From: Reyranella sp. | GTDB taxonomy: Bacteria; Pseudomonadota; Alphaproteobacteria; Reyranellales; Reyranellaceae | Direction: 5' to 3' | Assembly (NCBI GenBank): GCA_021732285.1 | Contig: JAKFVH010000240.1 | Location: 1-51,516 of the forward strand | DNA length: 51,516 nt | Shown: positions 32,754 to 40,924 of the stretch, piece by piece | Layout of the letters: each line of letters begins with the position of its first letter | Numbering within the stretch: the first letter of the stretch is position 1 | The notes under the pieces: generated by a model | Database searches by the model: none | What the model was told of the DNA's origin: nothing | The model's input: only the letters and a program-made list of their open reading frames with translations | Made by a program: the position numbers and the translations under genes

Positions 32754-32852
32754 TCCCGTCAATGCTTGCGTTGACCGTCAGCCCCTGTTGCTGCACAACC
32801 GAATGATGGCAGGGAGTGTCAGGTGAGGTCGCCAAAGCGCAAGGAAAGGGAG

Positions 32853-33293
32853 ATGCCGCTGTCTGCGGCCGTGGATTTCGGGCCTCTTGACGACAGCGTC
32901 GGCTATCTGGTGCGACGGGCCCAGGTCATCGTCTTCCAGCGCTTCTTCAAGCTGTTCGCCGAGGTCGATGTGCGTCCGGCGCAGTATTCCGTCCTCACCG
33001 TCATCGAGCGCAATCCGGGGCTGAGCCAGAACCAGCTCGCCGCTGCGCTCGGCATCAAGAAGACCAATCTCGTGGCGATGATCGACGCGCTGGAGGAGCG
33101 CGGGCTGGCCCAGCGCACGCCGACCGAGAACGATCGTCGCTGCCACGCCCTGTTCCTCACGCCGAGGGGAGCCGCCTTCGTCGCCAAGCTTCACCGTCTC
33201 GATGCCACCCTCGACCAGCAGCTGACAAGCGCGCTCAGCGCCGCCGAACGTCGGCAGCTGTGCGAGGCCCTGCGCCGGGTAGCAGACGCATAG
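32853..33293 (+). CDS. MarR-family transcriptional regulator
   Basis: ATG 32853 is chosen over GTG 32823 because AAGGA lies seven bases before it. The 146-residue protein has the MarR winged helix: FAEVDVRPAQYSVLTVIERN, LSQNQLAAALGIKKTNLVAMIDAL (recognition helix), ERGLAQRTPTENDRRCHALF (wing with the conserved D-x-R) and LTPRGAAF. MarR proteins near aromatic hydroxylase genes usually sense the aromatic acid and release the promoter. Its end is one base from the stop of the convergent pobA. Likely targets are the two divergent regions at 32714-32852 and 34462-34581. Confidence 0.9.
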   Translation: MPLSAAVDFGPLDDSVGYLVRRAQVIVFQRFFKLFAEVDVRPAQYSVLTVIERNPGLSQNQLAAALGIKKTNLVAMIDALEERGLAQRTPTENDRRCHALFLTPRGAAFVAKLHRLDATLDQQLTSALSAAERRQLCEALRRVADA

Positions 33294-33294
33294 G

Positions 33295-34461
33295 TCAGAA
33301 CGGCAGGCCGACGTAGTTCTCGGCCAGCATGGACTGAGCGGCACGCGAGGAAGCAAGATACTCGAGCTCGGCGATCTGCATCTGCCGCTCGAAGCTCTCC
33401 GGGGCATGCAGCTTGTGCAGCAGCGTCGTCATCCACCACGAGAAGCGCTCGGCCTTCCAGACGCGCGCCAGCGCGGTATCGCTGTAGGCACCGAGCAGCT
33501 CGTCGTTGTTCGTCTTGTAGTGCGCCACCAGGGCACGGCAGAGATAGTGCACATCCGATGCCGCGAGATTGAGGCCCTTGGCGCCCGTTGGCGGCACGAT
33601 GTGCGCGGCATCGCCCGCCAGGAACAAGCGACCATACTGCATCGGCGTGGAGACGAAGCTGCGGAGCGGGGCGATGCTTTTTTCGATCGACGGTCCCCTG
33701 ACGATGTTGGGCGAACCCAGTCGCACCTCTAGTTCATCCCAGATGCGCGCGTCGGGCCATTCTTCGATCTTCTCATCGAGGTCGCATTCCAGATAGTAGC
33801 GGCTGCGCGTTGGCGAACGCATCGAGGCGAGCGCGAAGCCGTGGTCGTGGCTGGCATAGATGAGCTCCGGTGAGCACGGCGGCACGTCTGCCAGGATGCC
33901 GAGCCAGCCGAAGGGATAGACGCGCTCATAGGTGCTGCGGATCGACTCCGGCAGGGTCGGCCGACTGATCCCGTGAAATCCGTCGCAGCCGGCGATGAAG
34001 TCGCAGATCAGCTCACGCCTTTCGCCGGCCACTTGAAAAGTAAGGCGCGGTTGGCTGCTCGTCGGGTCGCCGATGGCGACGTCCGACGCCTCCCAGATGA
34101 TCGGACCATCGCTCGCCAGCCGCGCCGCGATGAGATCCCTGGTCAGTTCGGTCTGGCCATAGACGGTGACGGTCTTGCCTACAAGCTCGCGAAAATCGAT
34201 GCGGAAGCGTCGCCTGTCCGTGCCGATCTCCACGCCGTCATGCACCAGCCCTTCACGGTGCAGGCGCTCGGCCACGCCCGCCTCCTCGAGCAAGCCGACC
34301 GTGCCTTGCTCGAGCACGCCGGCGCGGATGCGATCCTCGACGTATTTACGCGAGCGCGCTTCGACGATGACGCTCTCCACGCCATGCACCTTCAAGAGCC
34401 GCGCCAGCAGGAGGCCGGCCGGCCCTGCGCCCACGATGCCGACCTGGGTCCGATCCTTCAT
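33295..34461 (-). CDS. pobA: 4-Hydroxybenzoate 3-monooxygenase
   Basis: The 388-residue flavoprotein matches PobA throughout. It has GIVGAGPAGLLLARLL (FAD site), RIRAGVLEQGTVGLLEEAGV, DFIAGCDGFHGISR, then LIYASHDHGFALASMRSPT and RSRYYLE carrying the substrate-binding Tyr, Ser and Arg residues. RLFLAGDAAHIVPPTGAKG and the final AENYVGLPF, with the second active-site Tyr, complete it. It uses NADPH and oxygen to make protocatechuate in the cytoplasm. Protocatechuate ring-cleavage genes are not in this window. It is divergent from a transporter-binding protein and convergent with marR. Confidence 0.95.
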   Translation of the reverse strand: MKDRTQVGIVGAGPAGLLLARLLKVHGVESVIVEARSRKYVEDRIRAGVLEQGTVGLLEEAGVAERLHREGLVHDGVEIGTDRRRFRIDFRELVGKTVTVYGQTELTRDLIAARLASDGPIIWEASDVAIGDPTSSQPRLTFQVAGERRELICDFIAGCDGFHGISRPTLPESIRSTYERVYPFGWLGILADVPPCSPELIYASHDHGFALASMRSPTRSRYYLECDLDEKIEEWPDARIWDELEVRLGSPNIVRGPSIEKSIAPLRSFVSTPMQYGRLFLAGDAAHIVPPTGAKGLNLAASDVHYLCRALVAHYKTNNDELLGAYSDTALARVWKAERFSWWMTTLLHKLHAPESFERQMQIAELEYLASSRAAQSMLAENYVGLPF

Positions 34462-34481
34462 GACAGCAGCCTACTCCGCTA

Positions 34482-34526
34482 TTGACAGTTCTATCCAATA
34501 ACTGTTTCAGTTCTAGGTAATAATTG
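34482..34526. promoter_or_regulatory. Tandem 17-base repeats between pobA and livK-like gene
   Basis: GTTCTATCCAATAACTG (34488-34504) and GTTCTAGGTAATAATTG (34510-34526) match at 13 of 17 positions and begin 22 bases apart, two helical turns. TTGACA lies directly before the first copy (34482-34487). The AT-rich block is unusual in this GC-rich DNA and is the likely promoter and operator region for both divergent genes, possibly bound by the MarR protein. Confidence 0.5.
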
Positions 34527-34581
34527 TTTGCATACAAAACAAAATAAGACATCTCTGCAACGAAGAGATCGGGAGGAAACC

Positions 34582-35787
34582 ATGCGCTATGCGAAAGCGG
34601 CCCTGGCGGCCCTATTGTCTTGTGGCGTGTTGAGCGCGCCTGCCCTTGCCCAGAACAACGCCGTGAAGATCGGCATACTCGACGATATGTCCGGTCCCTA
34701 TGCGGAGAACACCGGTGCCGGTGATGTGGCGTCAGCCAAGATGGCGATCGCCGATTTTGGCGGCTCGGTGCTCGGCAAGCCGATCGAGCTGGTCAGCGCC
34801 GACTTCCAGAACAAAGTCGATGTCGGCGTCACCATCGCCAAGCGCTGGTACGACAATGAAGACGTCGATGTCGTGCTCGGCATTCCGAACTCCGCCATTG
34901 CACTGGCGCTCGTGAAGGTGGCGCAGGAGAAGAATCGCATCCTGATGCCGACGGGAGCGGCGACCTCGGAGCTCACCGGCAAGTCCTGCAGCAGCCACAC
35001 CGTTCACCCGCTCTACGACACTTACGGCCAGACCAAGACCATCGTCAATGCGCTCAGCAAGATGGGCGGCGACACATGGTTCTTCATCACCGTCGACTAC
35101 GCCTTCGGGCTCGCGGTCGAGAACGATGCCACTGCCTTCATCAAGCAAGCCGGCGGCAAGGTGGCCGGATCGGTGCGCCATCCGTTCAACACCGCCGACT
35201 ATTCGTCCTACCTCCTGCAGGCGCAGGCTTCCAAGGCGAAGAACCTGATATTCGCCAATGGCGGCAACGACACCATCAACAGCATCAAGCAGGCGGCCGA
35301 GTTCGGGCTGCCAAAGCAGATGAGGATCAGCGCGCCGCTGGCGCAATTCCCCGACGTAAAGGGCCTTGGGCTGCAGACGGCGCAGGGACTCCTGATTGCG
35401 ACCCCCTTCTACTACGACATGACACCGGAGGCGCGGGCCTTCACGGACCGGTTCACCAAGGAGATCGGCCGGCCGCCGTCATTCATTCAGGCGGGCACCT
35501 ACAGCGCTGTGACGCAGTACCTGAAGGCGGTGAAGGCCGCCGGTACCGATGAAGCCAAGGCCGTGTTGGCCAAGATGCAGGAACTGCCGATCAACGACTT
35601 CATGACCAAGAACGGGCAGCTGCGCGCCGATGGCCGCGTGATCCGCGACATGTATCTCATGGAGGTGAAGACGCCCCAGGAGTCCAAGGGCCCCTGGGAT
35701 CTGGCGAAGATGGTCGCGACGGTACCGGGCCAGGAGGCCTTTCGACCGATGGCGGATGGGGGCTGCCCCCTGGTGGCTCAGAGGTAG
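34582..35787 (+). CDS. Periplasmic binding protein, LivK type, aromatic-locus copy
   Basis: The 401-residue protein starts at ATG 34582 after GGGAGGAAACC. Its signal peptide ends near APALAQ. The mature part is a type I binding fold: VKIGILDDMSGPYAENTG, LVSADFQNKVDVGVTIAKRW, a segment DTYGQTKTIVNAL, TWFFITVDYAFG, FANGGNDTINSIKQAAEFG. It differs from the LivK at 9753. No permease or ATPase genes follow, so it must share a transporter encoded elsewhere. Proteins of this subgroup near pobA and acyl-CoA genes usually bind aromatic acids; that is inferred here. Confidence 0.88.
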   Translation: MRYAKAALAALLSCGVLSAPALAQNNAVKIGILDDMSGPYAENTGAGDVASAKMAIADFGGSVLGKPIELVSADFQNKVDVGVTIAKRWYDNEDVDVVLGIPNSAIALALVKVAQEKNRILMPTGAATSELTGKSCSSHTVHPLYDTYGQTKTIVNALSKMGGDTWFFITVDYAFGLAVENDATAFIKQAGGKVAGSVRHPFNTADYSSYLLQAQASKAKNLIFANGGNDTINSIKQAAEFGLPKQMRISAPLAQFPDVKGLGLQTAQGLLIATPFYYDMTPEARAFTDRFTKEIGRPPSFIQAGTYSAVTQYLKAVKAAGTDEAKAVLAKMQELPINDFMTKNGQLRADGRVIRDMYLMEVKTPQESKGPWDLAKMVATVPGQEAFRPMADGGCPLVAQR

Positions 35788-35798
35788 TCCGACCTGCG

Positions 35799-37037
35799 AT
35801 GATTTCTTTTGCGGAGCTCGCCGAGCAGTGGCGCCCGGTGCGCGAGAGGGTGGAGGCTTTCGTCGAGGGGAGCGTCTACCCCCTCGAGCGAGAGCTCGAT
35901 GACGTCGACAACGACCGCTACTTCGCCTTGATGCGGCCGCTGATGGCCGAGGCGAAGAAGCGGGGTATCTGGGCACTGGGCCATCCTCGCGAGATCGGCG
36001 GCCAGGGCATGCCGTTCGCCGCCTATGTCCTGATCAACGAGGTGATAGGCCGCTCAGAGCATGCGATCGTGGCATTAGGCACGCACACCTTGCAGGACTC
36101 GCTCATGCTGCAGCAGTTTGCGGCCACGAGCTGGAAGGAACGCTATCTCGGCCCTCTCGTGCAAGGTGAGTTCTTTCCGTCGGTCTCCATGACCGAACCT
36201 GCCGTTGCATCGTCCGACCCGACCCAGCTCCAGACCACGGCCACCTTGGAGGGTGGCGAATGGCGAATATCAGGCCGCAAGTGGTTCACCACGTGGGCCA
36301 ACAGGGCCGCGTTCTCGACCGTGTTCGCCCGTACCGAATCGGAAGCAACGCCCGCCCACAGTGCGTTTTCGATGATCGTGGTTCCGACCGACGCACCCGG
36401 TTATCGGATCGTCCGCGAGATACCGGTCTTGGGCATGCGCGGCTGCCATTGCGAAGTCGCACTGGAGGACGTCCGTGTGCCCGCGGAAAACCTCATTGGC
36501 GAGCGAGGGGCAGGGTTCAGGATTGCCCAGAAGCGTCTTGGTCCGGGCCGCATCTATCATTGCATGCGGTGGCTGGGGCAGGCCCAGCGCGCATTCGACC
36601 TGATGTGCCGGCGGGCCAACGAACGCGTCACCTTCGGCAGTCCGCTCGCCGCCAAGCAGCTGGTCCAGAAGATGGTGTTCGACAGCGCTGCGGAAATCCA
36701 GGCGTGCCGGCTGTTGACCCTCGATGCCGCCCGCAAGCTCGATGCCGGCGACGATGCGCGAACCGAGATCGCCACCATCAAGGTCATGGGCGCGCACATG
36801 GTCCACAACGTCATCGACCGGGCGATCCAGGTCCATGGCGCCATGGGCGTCACGATCGACACGCCGCTCGAGCGCATGTACCGGCATGCCCGGTTCGCGC
36901 GGATCTATGACGGTCCGGACGAAGTGCACATCGAGTCTGTCGCCAAGCGCATCCTGCGAAGCTATGCGCATGGCGCAGACTGGGATTTCGCCGAGCGCGA
37001 TCAGGTCGCGGAGTCGTCGGCGAAGCGTGTAGCGTGA
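35799..37037 (+). CDS. Acyl-CoA dehydrogenase (ACAD10/11-like)
   Basis: The 412-residue flavoprotein has FPSVSMTEPAVASSDPTQLQ and WRISGRKWFTTWA (FAD and substrate strands), VLGMRGCHCEVALEDVRVP, RVTFGSPLAAKQLVQKM and IQVHGAMGVTIDTPL. At the catalytic-base place it reads RIYDGPDEVHIES, with Asp-Glu as in ACAD10/11 types rather than YEGT. It oxidises a CoA thioester between alpha and beta carbons. It is the second gene of the operon after the binding protein, and its stop overlaps the GTG of the ligase. Confidence 0.9.
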   Translation: MISFAELAEQWRPVRERVEAFVEGSVYPLERELDDVDNDRYFALMRPLMAEAKKRGIWALGHPREIGGQGMPFAAYVLINEVIGRSEHAIVALGTHTLQDSLMLQQFAATSWKERYLGPLVQGEFFPSVSMTEPAVASSDPTQLQTTATLEGGEWRISGRKWFTTWANRAAFSTVFARTESEATPAHSAFSMIVVPTDAPGYRIVREIPVLGMRGCHCEVALEDVRVPAENLIGERGAGFRIAQKRLGPGRIYHCMRWLGQAQRAFDLMCRRANERVTFGSPLAAKQLVQKMVFDSAAEIQACRLLTLDAARKLDAGDDARTEIATIKVMGAHMVHNVIDRAIQVHGAMGVTIDTPLERMYRHARFARIYDGPDEVHIESVAKRILRSYAHGADWDFAERDQVAESSAKRVA

Positions 37038-38632
37038 CCAATGCCCCAAGCCTGAAGACGCGACGCGAAGCGCATTTCGGCGATCGCGTCGTGAGATGTT
37101 TTGTCGAGCGCCAGGCCGACATCTACGCCGTATTCGAGCGCGCGGTCTCGCGCAATCCGTCTGGGGAAGCTGTCGTCACGAGCAATGTTCGGATGACCTA
37201 CCGCGATCTGCACGACTGCGTGGAGCAGGTCGCCGCGGGGCTTCATCACCGGGGCCTGACCGCTGGTGAACGCGTCGGCGTTTTGGTGGCGAACCGGCCG
37301 GAATTCGTCGTGTGCATTCTGGCGGCCTTGCGCCTGGGGGCTATAGCCGTCCCCATCGACATGCGCCTGGCGCCTGCCGAGGTGAGGTTCGTCCTCGAGC
37401 ACTCGGAGGCGCGCGTGCTGATGGTCGATCATGACGCGGCAGAGATCACGGGCGAAATCCGCAAGCTGCGCGGAGTGACCATTGTCCAATGCGGCGGCGG
37501 AATCGAAGGGCTCTCCTTCGGCGATCTTGCGCTCCAGCAAGCCCGCGCCCCAGACCGCCCTCTACCGGCTGAGGAGGACACGGCGTTCCTGCTCTACACT
37601 TCCGGAACGACGGGCTTGCCGAAAGCAGCGATGCTCACGCATCTGAATGTCTGGCACTCGCTGCTGCACTTTGCCCTCGGCCACCAGCTCGGTTCGGCCG
37701 AACGTTCGCTGCTCGCGGTTCCGGCGACCCACGTGACGGGCTTGGTCGCCATCGTGCTTTCCATGGTCAATGTCGGCGGCACCGTCCTGATGCTGCGTTC
37801 CTTCAACGTCCGGGACTTCCTGAGCCTGGCAGCCCGGGAGCGCATGACGCACAGCGTCATGGTTCCGGCCATGTACAACCTTCTTCTGCGGGATCCGGAA
37901 CGGCACAATCTTGATCTCTCCGAATGGCGCCTGGGGAGTTACGGCGGAGCCCCGATGCCGGAGGCCACCATCGTCGCTCTCGGACAATGGCTGCCGCAGC
38001 TCGCCCTCGTGAACGGCTACGGTGCTACCGAGACGACGTCGCCCACCAGCCTGACCCCCATCGGAGAAGGACTGGCCCGCCGCGATACGGTAGGCAAGCC
38101 GGTCCATTGTGCGGAGGTCATGGTCGTCGATGACGATGGCGGTGAAGTCGCCGCCGGGGCCGTCGGAGAGATATGGATCCGCGGTCCCATGGTGATCCCC
38201 GGCTACTGGCGCAATGCGGAGGCCACGGCGGCGTCGTTCACGGCGGGCTTCTGGCATTCCGGCGATATCGGCTCGATCGACGCGGAGGGTTACCTGCGGC
38301 TGGTCGATCGCAAGAAGGACATGATCAACCGTGGCGGCTACAAGATCTACAGCGTCGAGGTCGAGAACATCATCACGCAGCACGCCGGAGTGCTCGAATG
38401 CGCGGTGGTGGCCAAGAGCTGCCCGGTCCTCGGAGAGCGCGTGCACGCCTTCGTTGGAAGAACGACGGCGGACGTGACGGCGGAAAGCCTCTCTCGTTTC
38501 TGCGCCGGCAAGCTTGCCGACTACAAGGTGCCGGAGACCTTCACCTTGGTGGATGGACCTCTGCCGCGCAGCAGCGCCGGCAAGATCCTCAAGCGGGTAT
38601 TGCGCGACCAGCTGACGGAGACCGCATCTTGA
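37034..38632 (+). CDS. AMP-forming acyl-CoA ligase
   Basis: The 532-residue ligase begins at GTG 37034 overlapping the dehydrogenase stop. It has the full ANL motif set: FLLYTSGTTGLPKAAML (P-loop), GYGATETTS, WHSGDIGSID, DRKKDMINRGGYKIY and the C-terminal catalytic Lys in RSSAGKILKRV. It activates a carboxylic acid with ATP and CoA. The neighbouring dehydrogenase and flavin reductase suggest a saturated ring or branched acid, possibly one that leads to 4-hydroxybenzoate. Its stop overlaps the TTG start of the next gene. Confidence 0.92.
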   Translation: MTNAPSLKTRREAHFGDRVVRCFVERQADIYAVFERAVSRNPSGEAVVTSNVRMTYRDLHDCVEQVAAGLHHRGLTAGERVGVLVANRPEFVVCILAALRLGAIAVPIDMRLAPAEVRFVLEHSEARVLMVDHDAAEITGEIRKLRGVTIVQCGGGIEGLSFGDLALQQARAPDRPLPAEEDTAFLLYTSGTTGLPKAAMLTHLNVWHSLLHFALGHQLGSAERSLLAVPATHVTGLVAIVLSMVNVGGTVLMLRSFNVRDFLSLAARERMTHSVMVPAMYNLLLRDPERHNLDLSEWRLGSYGGAPMPEATIVALGQWLPQLALVNGYGATETTSPTSLTPIGEGLARRDTVGKPVHCAEVMVVDDDGGEVAAGAVGEIWIRGPMVIPGYWRNAEATAASFTAGFWHSGDIGSIDAEGYLRLVDRKKDMINRGGYKIYSVEVENIITQHAGVLECAVVAKSCPVLGERVHAFVGRTTADVTAESLSRFCAGKLADYKVPETFTLVDGPLPRSSAGKILKRVLRDQLTETAS

Positions 38633-39708
38633 GCCTCCTCTTTTCACCCCTGAAGCTGCGCGAGCTGGTCATCCCCAATCGCATTGCCATGTCGCCAATG
38701 TCCCAGTACTCGGCGGTCGATGGCGTTGCCCAGGCTTGGCACATGGTCCATCTGGGGGCGCGGGCTGTCGGCGGCGCCGGCATCGTCATGACGGAAGCCA
38801 CGGCTGTAAGTCCCGAAGGTCGCTTGAGTCCCGACGATCTCGGCATCTGGTCCGACCGGCACATCGCCGCCTTGCGGCCGATCACCCAATGCATTCGGTC
38901 ACGCGGCGCCGTCCCCGGCATCCAGCTTGCGCATGGTGGGCGCAAGAGCGGGCGCTGCCCGCCGTGGGAAGGCAATGGGCCTCTGGACGAAGCACGGAGC
39001 TGGCCTCTCATCGGGCCCAGCGCCATTGCCTTCGATGAAGGATGGCAGGTGCCCGCGGAGATGAAGCAGAGCGACATCGATGCCGTGGTCGCTGCCTTCC
39101 GGGCGGCGGCGCGTCGTGCGCGGGATGCCGGCTTCGACATCATCGAAGGCCATTTTGCGCACGGCTACCTGTTGCACTCGTTCTTGTCTCCCTTGAGCAA
39201 CAAGCGGACCGACCAGTACGGCGGCAGCCTGGAGAACAGAGCGCGGTTGCCGCTGATGGTGGCGCGCGCCTTGCGCGAGGAATGGCCGGACCACCTGCCC
39301 GTGTTCGTGCGGATTTCCGCAATCGACTGGGAGGCGGGCGGCCTCGACATCGATCAGTCCGTGCAATTCGCCGCCTGGCTGCGCGAGGCCGGCGTGGACC
39401 TGATCGATTGCTCGAGCGGCGCCGTCGTGCCGCGTGAAAAGATCGCCATTGCGCCGGGCTACCAGGTGCCGTTCGCCGCGAAGATTCGCAGCCAAGCCCA
39501 GATCGCTACAGGCGCCGTCGGACTGATTACCGAGGCCAAACAGGCAGAGGACATTTTAGCCGGCGGCAATGCCGACCTCGTCTTCGTCGCGCGCGCTTTG
39601 CTGCGCGATCCATACTGGCCGCAACGGGCATCGGAACAACTCGACACCCAGTCGCGCTGGCCGGTTCAATACGCCCGAGCCGTGCAGCCGCCACGAACGG
39701 CCTGGTAG
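38629..39708 (+). CDS. Old Yellow Enzyme-family flavin oxidoreductase (YqjM-like)
   Basis: TTG 38629 overlaps the ligase stop and is the only start fitting the homologous N-terminus; the product is 359 residues. It has PNRIAMSPMSQYS, HLGARAVGGAGIVMTEATAV, IQLAHGGRKSG, the active-site GHFAHGYLLHSFLSPLSN (H175, H178), RTDQYGGSLENR and the FMN phosphate end ADLVFVARALLRDPYWP. YqjM-type enzymes have Cys at the SPMxxYS place; here it is Ser25. It would reduce an activated C=C bond, such as an enoyl-CoA made by the dehydrogenase route. It is last in the operon and convergent with an Lrp gene. Confidence 0.88.
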   Translation: MSLLFSPLKLRELVIPNRIAMSPMSQYSAVDGVAQAWHMVHLGARAVGGAGIVMTEATAVSPEGRLSPDDLGIWSDRHIAALRPITQCIRSRGAVPGIQLAHGGRKSGRCPPWEGNGPLDEARSWPLIGPSAIAFDEGWQVPAEMKQSDIDAVVAAFRAAARRARDAGFDIIEGHFAHGYLLHSFLSPLSNKRTDQYGGSLENRARLPLMVARALREEWPDHLPVFVRISAIDWEAGGLDIDQSVQFAAWLREAGVDLIDCSSGAVVPREKIAIAPGYQVPFAAKIRSQAQIATGAVGLITEAKQAEDILAGGNADLVFVARALLRDPYWPQRASEQLDTQSRWPVQYARAVQPPRTAW

Positions 39709-39714
39709 GTCCAG

Positions 39715-40203
39715 TCATCCCGCCAGAGGAACCGCCAATCCGACCTTCACGCGGTCCATCGCAACGAAGGTACGAAACCTCTTCACGTTGTTGTTGCCGA
39801 AGAACAGGCGCCGCGTGAGCGCCTCGTAGGCAGTCATTGTCGGGACCATGACCACCAGAACGAAGTCCGCCTCTCCCGTGACGTAGTAGCACTGCTGGAT
39901 CTCGGGAGCCGAGATGAACTCCTGCTTGGCGGCATCGATCAGCTCCGCCGTCTCGCTGATCACCTCGACCTCGACGAAGATGGTGATGGGCTGGCCGACC
40001 CGGACCGGATCGATGACGGCGACATTGGCTTGGATGACACCGGTTTCCTCCATTCGCCGGATGCGGCGCTGCACGGCCGGTGTCGACAGGTTGACGGTCT
40101 CGCCGATCACCCGCTGCGGTGTCGAGTTGTCCCGCTGAAGGATGTTCAAGATGGCCAAATCGAAGGAGTCGAGCGTGATCGACGATGAAGACCTGGACAC
40201 CAC
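39715..40203 (-). CDS. Lrp/AsnC-family regulator
   Basis: The 162-residue regulator starts at GTG 40203; the next codon is also GTG, so one residue of doubt remains. It has the Lrp helix-turn-helix (LDSFDLAILNILQRDNST, VNLSTPAVQRRIRRMEETG) and a RAM domain (QCYYVTGEADFVLVVMV, RRLFFGNNNVKRFRTFVAM). It is divergent from a three-gene operon, and a 20-base inverted repeat lies between, so it probably controls that operon and itself. The effector, usually an amino acid, would fit the class V aminotransferase in the operon. Confidence 0.9.
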   Translation of the reverse strand: MVSRSSSSITLDSFDLAILNILQRDNSTPQRVIGETVNLSTPAVQRRIRRMEETGVIQANVAVIDPVRVGQPITIFVEVEVISETAELIDAAKQEFISAPEIQQCYYVTGEADFVLVVMVPTMTAYEALTRRLFFGNNNVKRFRTFVAMDRVKVGLAVPLAG

Positions 40204-40210
40204 TGCCTCG

Positions 40211-40290
40211 CCAACACGAAAAAATCTTGCATTTAGCAGGCTCTAATACAGCGCCTTTCTCGTCCTCTAAGCAATATTTTCTCGTGTTCG
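40211..40290. promoter_or_regulatory. Probable Lrp operator: 20-base inverted repeat
   Basis: The 20-base sequences at 40211-40230 and 40271-40290 are inverted copies matching at 17 positions (cores AACACGAAAAAAT and ATTTTCTCGTGTT), with centres 60 bases apart. They flank the middle of the 103-base divergent region. The arrangement suits an oligomeric Lrp-type regulator bound at two opposed sites. Confidence 0.6.
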
Positions 40291-40306
40291 TGCGAAGGGA
40301 GGGCCA

Positions 40307-40924
40307 TTGGCTCAACGAATCGATTACTACGCATCGCTTAACTCGCCGTGGACCCATCTCGGTGCCGCACGATTGATGGAAATCGCCGATCGGTGTGGCG
40401 CGACTGTGCGCATCTACCCCTTTGATGTGATTGCAGTCTTTCCGGCTTCCGGAGGACTTCCGCTGCCCAAGCGCTCGCCGCAGCGTCAAGCCTATCGGTT
40501 TCAGGAGTTGGAGCGATGGCGCCGCTTCCTCGACATCCCCATCCAGCTGAGGCCGAAGTTCTTCCCTGCCAAGGAGGCGGCCGCTGCGCATTGCATCCTC
40601 GCGGTGCGGGAAACGATCGGCAACCGTCCCGCCATCGATTTGGCGCATCGCGTCCTGAAGGCGCTTTGGGAAGAAGACGCCGATACGGGCGATCGCGAAA
40701 CGCTGGGCAGGCTCGTTGGAGAGGTGGGGCTGAATGTGCCCGACGTAATGAATCACGCCGACGATGAGCGCTGGGCTGCGCTGCGACAGAGCGAGACCAT
40801 GGCTGCCGTGGATCGAGGGGTGTTCGGTGCTCCGACCTATGTTGTGGGCGACGATATCTTTTGGGGCCAGGATCGACTGGACTTCCTGGAGCGTCGCCTC
40901 AAGAGCGGTGGAATTGCAACGTGA
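40307..40924 (+). CDS. DsbA-fold 2-hydroxychromene-2-carboxylate isomerase-like protein
   Basis: TTG 40307 with GGGAGG six bases before it starts a 205-residue protein. It has the thioredoxin-like/kappa-GST layout of HCCA isomerases: RIDYYASLNSPWTHLGAARL (active-site Ser of SPxxxLG), a helical insert with FPAKEAAAAHCILAV, and GVFGAPTYVVGDDIFWGQDRLDFLE with the cis-Pro loop near the end. HCCA isomerases use glutathione to isomerise ring-cleavage products. No naphthalene-type genes are nearby, so the substrate here is open. Its stop overlaps the GTG of the aminotransferase gene. Confidence 0.85.
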   Translation: MAQRIDYYASLNSPWTHLGAARLMEIADRCGATVRIYPFDVIAVFPASGGLPLPKRSPQRQAYRFQELERWRRFLDIPIQLRPKFFPAKEAAAAHCILAVRETIGNRPAIDLAHRVLKALWEEDADTGDRETLGRLVGEVGLNVPDVMNHADDERWAALRQSETMAAVDRGVFGAPTYVVGDDIFWGQDRLDFLERRLKSGGIAT

